Source: Mixta intestinalis (GTDB lineage: Bacteria > Pseudomonadota > Gammaproteobacteria > Enterobacterales > Enterobacteriaceae). Taken from it: a stretch of 64,000 nt of DNA. The DNA is taken from the NCBI RefSeq assembly GCF_009914055.1, contig NZ_CP028271.1:4092001-4156000 (forward strand), read 5' to 3'. Position 1 is the first letter of the stretch, and each line of letters opens with the position of its first letter. The position numbers and the translations under genes were made by a program. Below the pieces are notes generated by a model, which made no database searches, was not told the origin of the DNA, and saw only the letters and a program-made list of their open reading frames with translations. Positions 16,863 through 26,170 of this stretch are shown here, piece after piece.

Positions 16863-17456
16863 TTAAATTTTCAGATAGGCGCGGATACCGTCGAGGAACA
16901 TCTGCGTTGCCAGCATAATCAGAATCAATCCCATCAGGCGCTCCAGCGCATTCACGCCTTTATCGCCCAGCAGCCGCAGAAACAGGCCGGAAAGCAGCAA
17001 AATCACTACCGTAATGCCCCAGGCACAGAGCAGCGCGCCCACCAGATAACCCATATGGTTAGGATACTGATGGGAAAGCAGCATCAGGGTGGCAAGCAGT
17101 GAAGGCCCGGCGACTAACGGAATAGCAAGCGGCACCAAAAAAGGTTCTTCACCCACCGGCAGGCCGCTGCTGTTGCTCTCGGCGGAAGGAAAAATCATTT
17201 TAATCGCAATCAGAAACAGGATGACGCCGCCGGAGATCGAAACCGTTTCGGTACGCAGGTTGAGGAAGGCGAGAATTTTCTCCCCGGCGAATAAAAACAG
17301 CAGCATAATACCCAGCGCGATCAACATTTCGCGCATCAGCACCATGCGGCGGCGTTTCGGTTCCAGATGCTTTAAAACCGACATAAAAATCGGCAAATTG
17401 CCTAGCGGGTCCATTATCAACAACAATAATATGGTCGCAGAGATCATTTCAGTCAT
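16863..17456 (-). CDS. yhgN: MarC-family inner-membrane protein YhgN
   Basis: A 197-residue integral membrane protein of the MarC/UPF0056 family, six predicted segments. It carries the family landmarks LLLIMDPLGNLPIFMSVL at the N-terminus and VPLAIPLVAGPSLLATLML in the middle. Function is not established for the family. It lies between gntU and asd on the opposite strand, as in E. coli. Confidence 0.9.
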   Translation of the reverse strand: MTEMISATILLLLIMDPLGNLPIFMSVLKHLEPKRRRMVLMREMLIALGIMLLFLFAGEKILAFLNLRTETVSISGGVILFLIAIKMIFPSAESNSSGLPVGEEPFLVPLAIPLVAGPSLLATLMLLSHQYPNHMGYLVGALLCAWGITVVILLLSGLFLRLLGDKGVNALERLMGLILIMLATQMFLDGIRAYLKI

Positions 17457-17714
17457 TTATTTTGCTCTTCATCTTTAAACGGGCAGCGCTGTTATTAGCA
17501 ATGCTATTGAAAAGATTAATCCAATCGAATTAATTCACTTGCCAGCAGGGCTGCATTTTGTAGAGTTGGTGGTTACAGGTAAACCAAATTTTCTCTGGCG
17601 GGCTTCGCTTTCCGGCGATCCGATGTTTTCACTTTTCAGACTGTCGCTACCCTTTGTTGCGGTCGCCGCCTGTGCGGCGCACCAGCGCGGCGGGTAGCCC
17701 GTAGCAGGTGCTCA

Positions 17715-18821
17715 ATGAAAAATGTAGGTCTTATTGGTTGGCGCGGTATGGTCGGCTCGGTGCTGATGCAGCGCATGAGCGAAGAGCGCGATTTCGACGC
17801 GATTCGCCCGGTTTTTTTCTCTACTTCTCAGCATGGCCAGGCGGCCCCGACCGTTGGCGGTCAGAATGGTACGCTTCAGGATGCTTATGATATTGATGCG
17901 CTGAAGGCGCTGGATATTATCATCACCTGTCAGGGCGGCGACTATACCAGTGAGATCTACCCGAAGCTGCGTGCCAGCGGCTGGCAGGGTTACTGGATTG
18001 ATGCGGCTTCCACGCTGCGTATGAAAGATGATGCGATTATCATTCTCGATCCGGTTAACCATCAGGTGATTCGTCAGGGGCTGGATAAAGGCATTAAGAC
18101 CTTTGTCGGCGGCAACTGCACCGTCAGCCTGATGCTGATGTCGCTCGGTGGTCTGTTTGCGCACGATCTGGTGGAGTGGGCGTCGGTTGCCACCTATCAG
18201 GCCGCTTCCGGCGGCGGCGCGCGTCACATGCGTGAACTGCTGACGCAGATGGGCATGTTGCATAACCACGTGGCGCAAGAGCTGCAAAACCCGGCGTCGG
18301 CGATTCTGGACATTGAACGTAAGGTGACGGAACTGACCCGTTCCGGCACGCTACCGACCGATAACTTCGGTGTTCCGCTGGCGGGCAGCCTGATCCCGTG
18401 GATTGATAAACAGCTGGAAAACGGCCAGAGCCGCGAAGAGTGGAAAGGTCAGGCGGAAACCAACAAGATTCTCGGCACGCAGCAGACGATCCCGGTTGAT
18501 GGCCTCTGCGTACGTATCGGCGCGCTGCGCTGCCACAGTCAGGCCTTCACGTTGAAGCTGAAGAAAGATGTGCCGCTGGCAGAAATCGAGCAGATACTGG
18601 CCGCGCACAACGAGTGGGTGAAAGTAGTGCCGAACGATCGCGAGCTGACGATGCGCGAGCTGTCGCCTGCCGCCGTCACCGGTACGCTGAGCACGCCGGT
18701 AGGGCGTCTGCGTAAGCTGAATATGGGACCGGATTACCTTTCCGCCTTTACCGTTGGCGATCAGCTTCTGTGGGGGGCCGCCGAGCCGCTGCGCCGTATG
18801 CTGCGTTTGCTGGTAGATTAA
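17715..18821 (+). CDS. asd: Aspartate-semialdehyde dehydrogenase
   Basis: Reduces aspartyl phosphate to aspartate semialdehyde with NADPH, the branch point to lysine, diaminopimelate, methionine and threonine. The N-terminal nucleotide-binding motif VGLIGWRGMVGSVL and the catalytic Cys135 in FVGGNCTVSLMLMS are visible, as are substrate-binding QAASGGGARHMREL and RCHSQAFTLKL. Length is 368 residues, as in E. coli. The 258-nt leader includes a GC-rich hairpin (CGCCGC / GCGGCG, 17664-17679). I see no lysine riboswitch. Confidence 0.95.
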   Translation: MKNVGLIGWRGMVGSVLMQRMSEERDFDAIRPVFFSTSQHGQAAPTVGGQNGTLQDAYDIDALKALDIIITCQGGDYTSEIYPKLRASGWQGYWIDAASTLRMKDDAIIILDPVNHQVIRQGLDKGIKTFVGGNCTVSLMLMSLGGLFAHDLVEWASVATYQAASGGGARHMRELLTQMGMLHNHVAQELQNPASAILDIERKVTELTRSGTLPTDNFGVPLAGSLIPWIDKQLENGQSREEWKGQAETNKILGTQQTIPVDGLCVRIGALRCHSQAFTLKLKKDVPLAEIEQILAAHNEWVKVVPNDRELTMRELSPAAVTGTLSTPVGRLRKLNMGPDYLSAFTVGDQLLWGAAEPLRRMLRLLVD

Positions 18822-18830
18822 TCTGTTTCA

Positions 18831-18856
18831 GCCCCGTTCTGCCTGTGGAATGGGGC
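18831..18856 (+). terminator. Possible terminator after asd
   Basis: GCCCCGTTC / GAATGGGGC can form a 9-bp stem with one G-T pair and an 8-nt loop, 10 nt after the asd stop. The tail is only GTTATC, so strength is doubtful. Confidence 0.45.
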
Positions 18857-19177
18857 GTTATCCCACACTTTTTCGCATTCCCTGCTTTTTCAATCACCTG
18901 ACGGAATAGCCGCCGACGGGTGATCTGCCTCCTCTTTTTGCTATTACTAAAATTATTTTATGCAAAGTTCGCAGGCTTATTGTACGCCTTGTCTATGCTT
19001 AGCATGACTGTTTCGTTTTTCCGTTTCGAATATTAATAGTTGATGCGCGCGGCAACGCTTTTTCCCATGGAAAGGTTGCGGCACTGTCGGCGCGTACATG
19101 GCTCATTGAAGAGTAGTCAGGCTAACGTGCTTGTTAACGTTATGGTTTCGGCTGCCATAAATCACAGGAAGAAAGTC
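18857..19177 (+). other. glgB leader region without a gene
   Basis: About 320 nt separate asd from the glycogen operon. The glgB frame stays open through the last 138 nt, but the family start is at 19178. The stretch is AT-rich around 18940-18965. I see no convincing promoter hexamer pair or operator. It presumably carries the glg operon promoter. Confidence 0.4.
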
Positions 19178-21364
19178 ATGTCAGAGCTCCCGGATCGCCA
19201 CGCGATCAATGCGATTATTGAAGGTCATTACGCTGACCCCTTTTCACTGTTGGGAATGCACCAGACCAGTAGCGGCCTTGAGGTTCGCGCCCTGCTGCCT
19301 GATGCGTCTGAAGTGTGGGTAATCGAAACCAGCACCGGGCGCAAATGCGCGCAGCTGAAGTGCCTTGATTCGCGCGGCTTTTTTCACGGCGTTATCCCGC
19401 GTCGTAAGAACCCGTTTCGCTACCAGCTGGCCGTCACCTGGCACGGCGAGCAAAACCTGATTGATGATGCCTATCGTTTTGGCCCGCTGTTGCAGGAGCT
19501 GGATAGCTGGCTGCTGGCCGAAGGCACCCACCTGCGCCCTTATGAAACGCTGGGCGCGCACGCGGATGTTATTGACGGCATCAGCGGGACACGCTTTTCC
19601 GTCTGGGCGCCTAACGCACGCCGTGTCTCGGTAGTCGGCGACTTTAACTATTGGGATGGACGCAGACATCCGATGCGTTTTCGCCGTGAGATTGGCGTCT
19701 GGGAACTGTTTGTTCCGGCGGCTCGCACCGGCCAGCTCTACAAATATGAAATTATCGATAACAAAGGCCAGCTGCGGCTGAAAGCCGATCCCTTTGCTTT
19801 TGAATCGCAAATGCGTCCCGACAGCGCCTCCATGATTTGCGGGCTGCCGGAGAAAGTAGAGATGCGCCCGGAGCGTAAGGCGGCGAACGCTTTTGACGCG
19901 CCGATTTCTATCTATGAAGTGCATCTGGGATCCTGGCGACGGCACACCGATAACAACTTCTGGCTGAGCTACAAAGAGCTGGAAGAACAGCTGATCCCCT
20001 ATGTTAAAGAGATGGGATTCACCCATATCGAACTGATGCCGGTTAACGAACATCCGTTTGACGGCAGCTGGGGCTATCAGCCAGTGGGAATGTATGCGCC
20101 AACGCGCCGCTTCGGCACGCGTGATGAGTTCCGCCACTTTGTCGCCGCCGCGCATGCAGCGGGGCTGAACGTGCTGCTTGACTGGGTGCCGGGCCATTTT
20201 CCTTCAGATGATTTTGGTTTGGCGCAGTTTGACGGCACCGCGCTATATGAGCACGAAGATCCGCGCGAAGGTTTCCACCAGGACTGGAATACGCTGATCT
20301 ATAACTACGGACGCCGTGAAGTCAGTAACTATCTTGCCGGTAACGCGCTTTACTGGCTGGAGCGTTTTGGTATCGACGGGCTGCGGGTGGATGCGGTGGC
20401 GTCAATGATCTACCGCGACTATAGCCGCCCGCAAGGGGAATGGGTACCGAACCACTTCGGCGGGCGTGAGAACCTCGAAGCGATTGATTTTATCCGCTAC
20501 ACCAACCGTATGCTGGGGCATAACGCGCCGGGTACGGTGACCATTGCCGAAGAGTCCACTGATTTTTACGGCGTATCGCGCCCGCCGGAATCGGGCGGGC
20601 TGGGCTTCTGGTACAAGTGGAATCTGGGCTGGATGCACGACACGCTGGATTATATGAAACTCGATCCGGTCTATCGTAACTACCATCACAATCTGATGAC
20701 GTTTGGCATGGTGTACAACTACACCGAAAATTTCGTGCTGCCGCTCTCACATGATGAAGTGGTACACGGCAAGCGTTCTATCCTCGACCGTATGCCCGGT
20801 GACGCCTGGCAGAAATTTGCTAACCTGCGCGCCTATTACGGCTGGATGTGGGCCTTCCCCGGTAAAAAGCTGCTGTTTATGGGCGGCGAATTTGCCCAGG
20901 GCAGGGAGTGGAACCACGACACCAGCCTCGACTGGCATCTGCTGGAAGGTGAAGACAACTGGCATCACGGCGTTCAGCGGCTGGTGCGCGATCTTAACCT
21001 GACCTACCGCCATTATACGCCGTTGCATCAGTGCGATTTTGATCCCAGCGGCTTTGAATGGCTGGTGGTGGATGACCATGAAAACTCAGTATTTGTTTTC
21101 GTACGCCGCGATCGGGAAGGCAATGAAATCATTGTCGCCAGCAACTTCACGCCGGTACCGCGCTACAACTATCGCTTTGGTATCAGTCAGCCGGGCGGCT
21201 GGCGCGAAGTTATCAATACCGATTCGTATCACTATAAGGGCAGCAATACTGGCAATGGCGGCACCGTCTGGAGCGAACCGGTTCCCAGCCATAACCGCGA
21301 GCATTCGCTGACGCTGACCATACCGCCGCTGGCAACGATTTGGTTGGTCAGGGAGGTGGAATGA
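19178..21364 (+). CDS. glgB: 1,4-alpha-glucan branching enzyme GlgB
   Basis: Introduces alpha-1,6 branches into glycogen. The ATG at 19178 is preceded by AGGAA and gives a 728-residue protein, exactly the E. coli length. Domain order is two N-terminal CBM48-like domains (second around GTRFSVWAPNARRVSVVGDF), a GH13 barrel, and a C-terminal beta domain. GH13 residues are visible: nucleophile Asp in GIDGLRVDAVASMIYRD, acid/base Glu in TIAEESTDF, and transition-state Asp in LPLSHDEVVHGK. First gene of glgBXCAP. Its stop overlaps the glgX start (ATGA). Confidence 0.95.
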   Translation: MSELPDRHAINAIIEGHYADPFSLLGMHQTSSGLEVRALLPDASEVWVIETSTGRKCAQLKCLDSRGFFHGVIPRRKNPFRYQLAVTWHGEQNLIDDAYRFGPLLQELDSWLLAEGTHLRPYETLGAHADVIDGISGTRFSVWAPNARRVSVVGDFNYWDGRRHPMRFRREIGVWELFVPAARTGQLYKYEIIDNKGQLRLKADPFAFESQMRPDSASMICGLPEKVEMRPERKAANAFDAPISIYEVHLGSWRRHTDNNFWLSYKELEEQLIPYVKEMGFTHIELMPVNEHPFDGSWGYQPVGMYAPTRRFGTRDEFRHFVAAAHAAGLNVLLDWVPGHFPSDDFGLAQFDGTALYEHEDPREGFHQDWNTLIYNYGRREVSNYLAGNALYWLERFGIDGLRVDAVASMIYRDYSRPQGEWVPNHFGGRENLEAIDFIRYTNRMLGHNAPGTVTIAEESTDFYGVSRPPESGGLGFWYKWNLGWMHDTLDYMKLDPVYRNYHHNLMTFGMVYNYTENFVLPLSHDEVVHGKRSILDRMPGDAWQKFANLRAYYGWMWAFPGKKLLFMGGEFAQGREWNHDTSLDWHLLEGEDNWHHGVQRLVRDLNLTYRHYTPLHQCDFDPSGFEWLVVDDHENSVFVFVRRDREGNEIIVASNFTPVPRYNYRFGISQPGGWREVINTDSYHYKGSNTGNGGTVWSEPVPSHNREHSLTLTIPPLATIWLVREVE

Positions 21365-23346
21365 GTTACCTGAGTGCCGGTAAACCTGCCCCCCTGGGCG
21401 CAACCTGGGATGGGAAAGGCGTCAACTTTACGCTTTTTTCGCAGCATGCTCAGCGCGTGGAACTCTGCCTTTTTGATGAAAAAGGCGAGGAAAGCCGCTA
21501 TGACCTGCCGATGCGTACAGATGATATCTGGCACGGCTATTTTCCTGAGCTCGCTCCTGGACAGCGTTACGGCTATCGCGTTCATGGTCCCTGGGCACCC
21601 GAACAGGGGCACCGCTTTAATCCCGCGAAGCTACTGATTGATCCCTGTGCTCGTGCCGTTGAGGGGGCGGTTCCGGACAGCGCGCTGCTTAACGGTGGCG
21701 AATGGCAGCCGGACGAGAGCGACAGCGCGGCCGTCGCGCCGAAAAGTGTGGTGATAGCGAATGACTTTAACTGGGGTGACGATGTTGCGCCACGCGTGCC
21801 CTGGGGCAAGACGGTGATTTATGAAGCGCACGTACGTGGACTGACGCAGCGACATCCGGAAATTCCGGAAATGCAGCGTGGTACTTATGCGGCGTTGGGT
21901 CATGCAGCTATCGTCAACTACCTTCAACAGCTGGGGATTACCACCCTGGAGCTACAGCCGATTGCGCAGTTTGCCGATGAGCCTCGCCTGCAACAGCTGG
22001 GGCTGCGTAATTACTGGGGCTATAACCCTTATGCGCTCTGGGCGGTTGAGCCGCGCTACGCCTCCGGTAAGGATGGGTGCAGCCCGCTACAGGAGTTTCA
22101 GCAGGCGGTAAAAACGTTGCATCGCGCCGGAATTGAAGTGGTGTTGGATATCGTGCTGAACCACACCGCCGAGCTGGAAGAGATTGGTCCTACGCTCTGC
22201 CTGCGTGGTGTGGATAACGCCAGCTATTACCGACTCAGCAAGGATGGGCGCTATCACAACTGGACCGGCTGCGGCAATACGCTCAATCTCAGCCATCCCC
22301 AGGTGATGCGCTGGGCGCTCGACTGCCTGCGCTATTGGGTCACGGTATGTCATGTCGATGGTTTTCGCTTCGATCTGGCACCGGTGTTGGGAAGAACGCC
22401 GGAATTTCGCGCCGATGCACCGTTTTTTGCAGCGATAAAAGCCTGCCCGATTCTTTCTCAGGTCAAGCTGATCGCCGAACCGTGGGATATCGGGCCGGAC
22501 GGCTATCAGTTGGGACGTTTTCCTTCGCCTTTTGCCGACTGGAACGATCGTTTCCGCGATGCTATGCGCCGTTACTGGTTACACGGCGAGCTGTCTAACG
22601 GCGATTTTGCACGCCGCTTTGCCGCGTCCAGCGACTGTTTCCGTCATAACGATCGCCTGCCGTCATCAACGGTAAACCTGATTACCGCGCACGACGGCTT
22701 CACTCTGCGCGATCTGGTGAGTTTTGCGCGTAAGCATAATGAAGCGAATGGGGAAGATAATCGTGACGGGCACAACAATAACTACAGCCATAACCACGGC
22801 AGCGAAGGCTTAACGGTATCGCTTAACGTGCTGGAGCGCCGTCGTCGCTCTGTCCATGCGCTTCTTACTTCGCTACTGCTGGCGCAGGGTACGCCAATGC
22901 TGCTGGCCGGTGATGAACAGGGGCATAGCCAGTACGGCAACAACAATGCCTATTGTCAGGATAACGAACTGACCTGGTTTGACTGGAAAAACCGGGATGA
23001 GGGGTTGTACGCCTTTACCGCCGCGCTGGTGCAGTTGCGTCAGAAAATTCCTGCGTTGACGCAAGACCGCTGGTGGGAGGAAGGCGATGGAAATGTTCAG
23101 TGGCTCAACCATGAAGGACGACCGCTGAGCGCGCAGGAGTGGGAGCAGGGCAAGCATCAATTGCAAATCCTGCTGTCCGGAAGCTGGCTAATAACGATAA
23201 ATGCCACGCAAGACGTGAGCGAACTATCTCTACCAGACGGAGAATGGCGCGCTGTTCCTCCATTTGCCGGGGAAGATAATCCGATCCTGTCAACTGTCTG
23301 GCATGGACCCGCGCACGGCGTGTGTGTGTTCCAAAAGCAACTATAA
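21361..23346 (+). CDS. glgX: Glycogen debranching enzyme GlgX
   Basis: Isoamylase-type enzyme that cuts alpha-1,6 branches of phosphorylase limit dextrins. The ATG at 21361 overlaps the glgB stop and follows GGGAGGTGGA. The 661-residue protein (657 in E. coli) begins with the CBM48 domain (GATWDGKGVNFTLFSQHAQR) and continues into the GH13 barrel. Catalytic motifs: VDGFRFDLAPVLGR (nucleophile Asp), LIAEPWDIGPDGY (acid/base Glu) and ITAHDGFTLRDLVS (third Asp). An earlier in-frame start inside glgB is not supported. Confidence 0.94.
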   Translation: MSYLSAGKPAPLGATWDGKGVNFTLFSQHAQRVELCLFDEKGEESRYDLPMRTDDIWHGYFPELAPGQRYGYRVHGPWAPEQGHRFNPAKLLIDPCARAVEGAVPDSALLNGGEWQPDESDSAAVAPKSVVIANDFNWGDDVAPRVPWGKTVIYEAHVRGLTQRHPEIPEMQRGTYAALGHAAIVNYLQQLGITTLELQPIAQFADEPRLQQLGLRNYWGYNPYALWAVEPRYASGKDGCSPLQEFQQAVKTLHRAGIEVVLDIVLNHTAELEEIGPTLCLRGVDNASYYRLSKDGRYHNWTGCGNTLNLSHPQVMRWALDCLRYWVTVCHVDGFRFDLAPVLGRTPEFRADAPFFAAIKACPILSQVKLIAEPWDIGPDGYQLGRFPSPFADWNDRFRDAMRRYWLHGELSNGDFARRFAASSDCFRHNDRLPSSTVNLITAHDGFTLRDLVSFARKHNEANGEDNRDGHNNNYSHNHGSEGLTVSLNVLERRRRSVHALLTSLLLAQGTPMLLAGDEQGHSQYGNNNAYCQDNELTWFDWKNRDEGLYAFTAALVQLRQKIPALTQDRWWEEGDGNVQWLNHEGRPLSAQEWEQGKHQLQILLSGSWLITINATQDVSELSLPDGEWRAVPPFAGEDNPILSTVWHGPAHGVCVFQKQL

Positions 23347-23356
23347 GGAGTCAGAC

Positions 23357-24649
23357 ATGGTCAAGTTAGAACGTACCGAACATCTGATGCTGGCAAGACA
23401 GCTCCCTGGGCAAACGGTCGCCTTGATTCTTGCAGGTGGACGCGGCACGCGCCTGAAAGATCTGACCGCCACGCGCGCCAAGCCTGCCGTTCACTTTGGC
23501 GGCAAGTTCCGCATCATCGATTTTGCACTGTCGAACTGCCTTAATTCCGGCATTCGCCGCATTGGGGTAATTACCCAGTATCAGTCGCATTCGCTGGTGC
23601 AGCACATTCAGCGCGGCTGGTCGTTTCTTAATGAAGAGATGAATGAGTTTGTCGATCTGCTACCAGCCCAGCAGCGTTTTACCACCGAGCACTGGTATCG
23701 CGGCACTGCCGATGCGGTAACCCAGAACCTGGATATTATTCGCCGCTACGACGCGCAATATATCGTAATTCTCGCGGGGGACCACATCTATAAGATGGAC
23801 TACTCGCGCATGCTGTTGGACCACGTTGATAACGATGCGCGCTGTACTATCGCCTGCCTGCCGGTGCCGATTCAGGAGGCGACGGCGTTCGGCGTGATGG
23901 CGGTTAATGAACATAATCGGGTTATTGATTTCGTTGAAAAACCGGCCCAGCCGCCCGCTATGCCGGGCGATGAGAGCAAGGCGTTGGCCAGCATGGGCGT
24001 CTACGTATTTAACGCCGATTATCTCTATCAGCTGCTGGAAGAAGATTTAGATATCTCCGGCTCCAGCCACGATTTTGGCAAGGATCTGCTGCCGAAAATT
24101 GTGGCCAGCGGCGAAGCGCTGGCGCACTCCTTTACGCTTTCCTGTGTACAGAGCGATGACAGCATGCCTCCCTATTGGCGTGATGTCGGCACGCTGGAAG
24201 CTTACTGGCGCGCTAATCTTGATCTCGCTTCGGTGATGCCGGAGCTGGATATGTATGACCATGAATGGCCTATCCATACCCATATGGAGCCGCTGCCGCC
24301 TGCGAAATTTGTGCAGGATCGTTCCGGCAGCCACGGGATGACAATGAATTCGCTGGTTTCCGGCGGCTGCATTATCTCCGGCTCGGTTGTGGCGCACTCC
24401 GTTCTGTTTTCACGCGTCCGCGTGAATTCGTTTTGCAATATAGATTCTGCCGTGCTGCTGCCTGATGTGGTCGTTGGACGATCCTGTCGTCTGCGCCGCT
24501 GCGTTATCGATCGCGCCTGCGTTATTCCGGAAGGAATGGTGATCGGCGAGAACCCTGACGAAGACAGTCGCCGTTTTTACCGTTCAGAAGAGGGCATCGT
24601 GCTGGTGACGCGCGACATGTTGGCCAAACTGGCCGATGCCGCCGTGTGA
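23357..24649 (+). CDS. glgC: Glucose-1-phosphate adenylyltransferase GlgC
   Basis: Makes ADP-glucose, the committed and allosterically controlled step of glycogen synthesis. The ATG at 23357 follows AAGGAG and yields 430 residues (431 in E. coli). The nucleotide-binding GGRGTRLKDLTATRAKPAV, the substrate loop WYRGTADAVTQNLD, and Asp in ILAGDHIYKMDYS are visible. The C-terminal half is a left-handed beta-helix with many short hydrophobic repeats (GGCIISGSVVAHSVLFSRV). The GGA in its ribosome-binding site could be a CsrA site, as known in E. coli glgC. That is inference. Confidence 0.95.
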   Translation: MVKLERTEHLMLARQLPGQTVALILAGGRGTRLKDLTATRAKPAVHFGGKFRIIDFALSNCLNSGIRRIGVITQYQSHSLVQHIQRGWSFLNEEMNEFVDLLPAQQRFTTEHWYRGTADAVTQNLDIIRRYDAQYIVILAGDHIYKMDYSRMLLDHVDNDARCTIACLPVPIQEATAFGVMAVNEHNRVIDFVEKPAQPPAMPGDESKALASMGVYVFNADYLYQLLEEDLDISGSSHDFGKDLLPKIVASGEALAHSFTLSCVQSDDSMPPYWRDVGTLEAYWRANLDLASVMPELDMYDHEWPIHTHMEPLPPAKFVQDRSGSHGMTMNSLVSGGCIISGSVVAHSVLFSRVRVNSFCNIDSAVLLPDVVVGRSCRLRRCVIDRACVIPEGMVIGENPDEDSRRFYRSEEGIVLVTRDMLAKLADAAV

Positions 24650-24716
24650 CCGACGAAACAGTAATACACGCAATCTGCGCGAGGATCGCGCCAGATTTCC
24701 GTTAAAGGAGCCGAGA

Positions 24717-26150
24717 ATGCAGGTTTTACATGTCTGTTCAGAACTTTTCCCGCTGCTGAAAACCGGCGGGCTAGCTGATGTGGTGGGGGCATTACCGGCA
24801 GCACAGATTGCAGATGGAGTGGATACGCGCGTTTTGATCCCTGCGTTTCCGGATCTGCGCAAGGGCATTACCGACACGGAAGTCGTTGCTGAGCTGCAAA
24901 CTTTCGCAGGCCCCGTGAGGCTACATTTTGGACATTTTAATGGGGTTGGTATTTATCTGATTGAAGCTGAAGATCTGTACGATCGGCCCGGCAGCCCCTA
25001 TCACGATGAAAACCAGTTCGCTTATCCAGACAACTATCTGCGCTTCGCGCTGCTCGGTTGGATAGGGTGTGAAATGGCCTGTGGGCTGGATACCGCCTGG
25101 CGTCCGGATATCGTACACGCCCATGACTGGCATGCCGGTCTGACGTGCGCCTATCTGGCGGCACGCGGGCGTCCGGCGAAATCAGTGTTTACTGTACATA
25201 ACCTGGCCTACCAGGGGCTGTTCTACGCGCACCATATGGAAGAGATCCAGCTGCCGCCGTCTTTCTTTGATATGCACGGGCTGGAGTTTTACGGCCAGAT
25301 CTCTTACCTCAAGGCGGGGCTATTCTATGCCGATCATATTACGGCGGTTAGCCCGACCTATGCGCGGGAAATTACGCAGCCGGAATATGGCTACGGCATG
25401 GAATCTCTGCTGGCAGAGCGGATGCGCGAAGGAAGACTGAGCGGCATTCTCAACGGTGTCGATCCCTTAATCTGGGACCCGGCACATGACCTGCTGCTCA
25501 ATGCCCGCTATAACCGCGACACGCTTGATGCCAAGGCGGAGAACAAGCGCCAGTTGCAGATTGCGATGGGACTGAAAGTGGATGACAGCGTGCCGGTATT
25601 TGCTGTGGTCAGTCGTCTGACGAAGCAGAAGGGGCTCGATCTGGTACTGGAGGCGTTGCCCAGCCTGCTGGAACAGGGCGGACAGCTGGTGTTATTGGGC
25701 GCTGGCGATGCGGTGCTACAGCAGGGTTTCCTTGCGGCAGCGGCGGAAAATCCCGGCAGCGTGGGCGTTCAGATCGGTTATCACGAAGCCTTCTCCCACC
25801 GCATTATGGGGGGGGCGGATGTCATTATGGTGCCGAGTCGCTTTGAACCTTGTGGCCTGACGCAGCTGTATGGCCTGAAATATGGCACGCTGCCGTTGGT
25901 ACGACGCACCGGTGGCCTGGCGGATACGGTAAACGACAGCTCGCTGGAAAACCTGGCGGACGGCATCGCCAGCGGTTTCAGCTTTGAAGACAGTAACGCC
26001 TGGTCGCTGCTGCGTGCAATTCGGCGTTCATTTGTTCTGTGGTCTCGTCCTTCACTATGGCGTTACGTACAGCGTCAGGCGATGGCGATGGATTTTAGCT
26101 GGCAGGTGGCTGCACAGGCCTACCGGGACCTTTATCAACGGTTGTTGTAA
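24717..26150 (+). CDS. glgA: Glycogen synthase GlgA
   Basis: Extends alpha-1,4 glucan chains from ADP-glucose (GT5, GT-B fold). The ATG at 24717 follows AAAGGAG and gives 477 residues, as in E. coli. The ADP-glucose-binding KTGGLADV motif is at residues 15-22. The second domain has VVSRLTKQKGLDLVLEAL and the C-terminal catalytic stretch VPSRFEPCGLTQLYGLKYG with the conserved Glu. The 67-nt gap after glgC contains no strong hairpin, so the operon continues. Confidence 0.95.
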   Translation: MQVLHVCSELFPLLKTGGLADVVGALPAAQIADGVDTRVLIPAFPDLRKGITDTEVVAELQTFAGPVRLHFGHFNGVGIYLIEAEDLYDRPGSPYHDENQFAYPDNYLRFALLGWIGCEMACGLDTAWRPDIVHAHDWHAGLTCAYLAARGRPAKSVFTVHNLAYQGLFYAHHMEEIQLPPSFFDMHGLEFYGQISYLKAGLFYADHITAVSPTYAREITQPEYGYGMESLLAERMREGRLSGILNGVDPLIWDPAHDLLLNARYNRDTLDAKAENKRQLQIAMGLKVDDSVPVFAVVSRLTKQKGLDLVLEALPSLLEQGGQLVLLGAGDAVLQQGFLAAAAENPGSVGVQIGYHEAFSHRIMGGADVIMVPSRFEPCGLTQLYGLKYGTLPLVRRTGGLADTVNDSSLENLADGIASGFSFEDSNAWSLLRAIRRSFVLWSRPSLWRYVQRQAMAMDFSWQVAAQAYRDLYQRLL

Positions 26151-26170
26151 CCTGATTCGGGATACTTGCT

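Noticed and set aside
17457..17714. Lysine riboswitch upstream of asd
   Set aside because: The leader is short and has only one simple GC hairpin. I see none of the multi-helix elements expected of that riboswitch.
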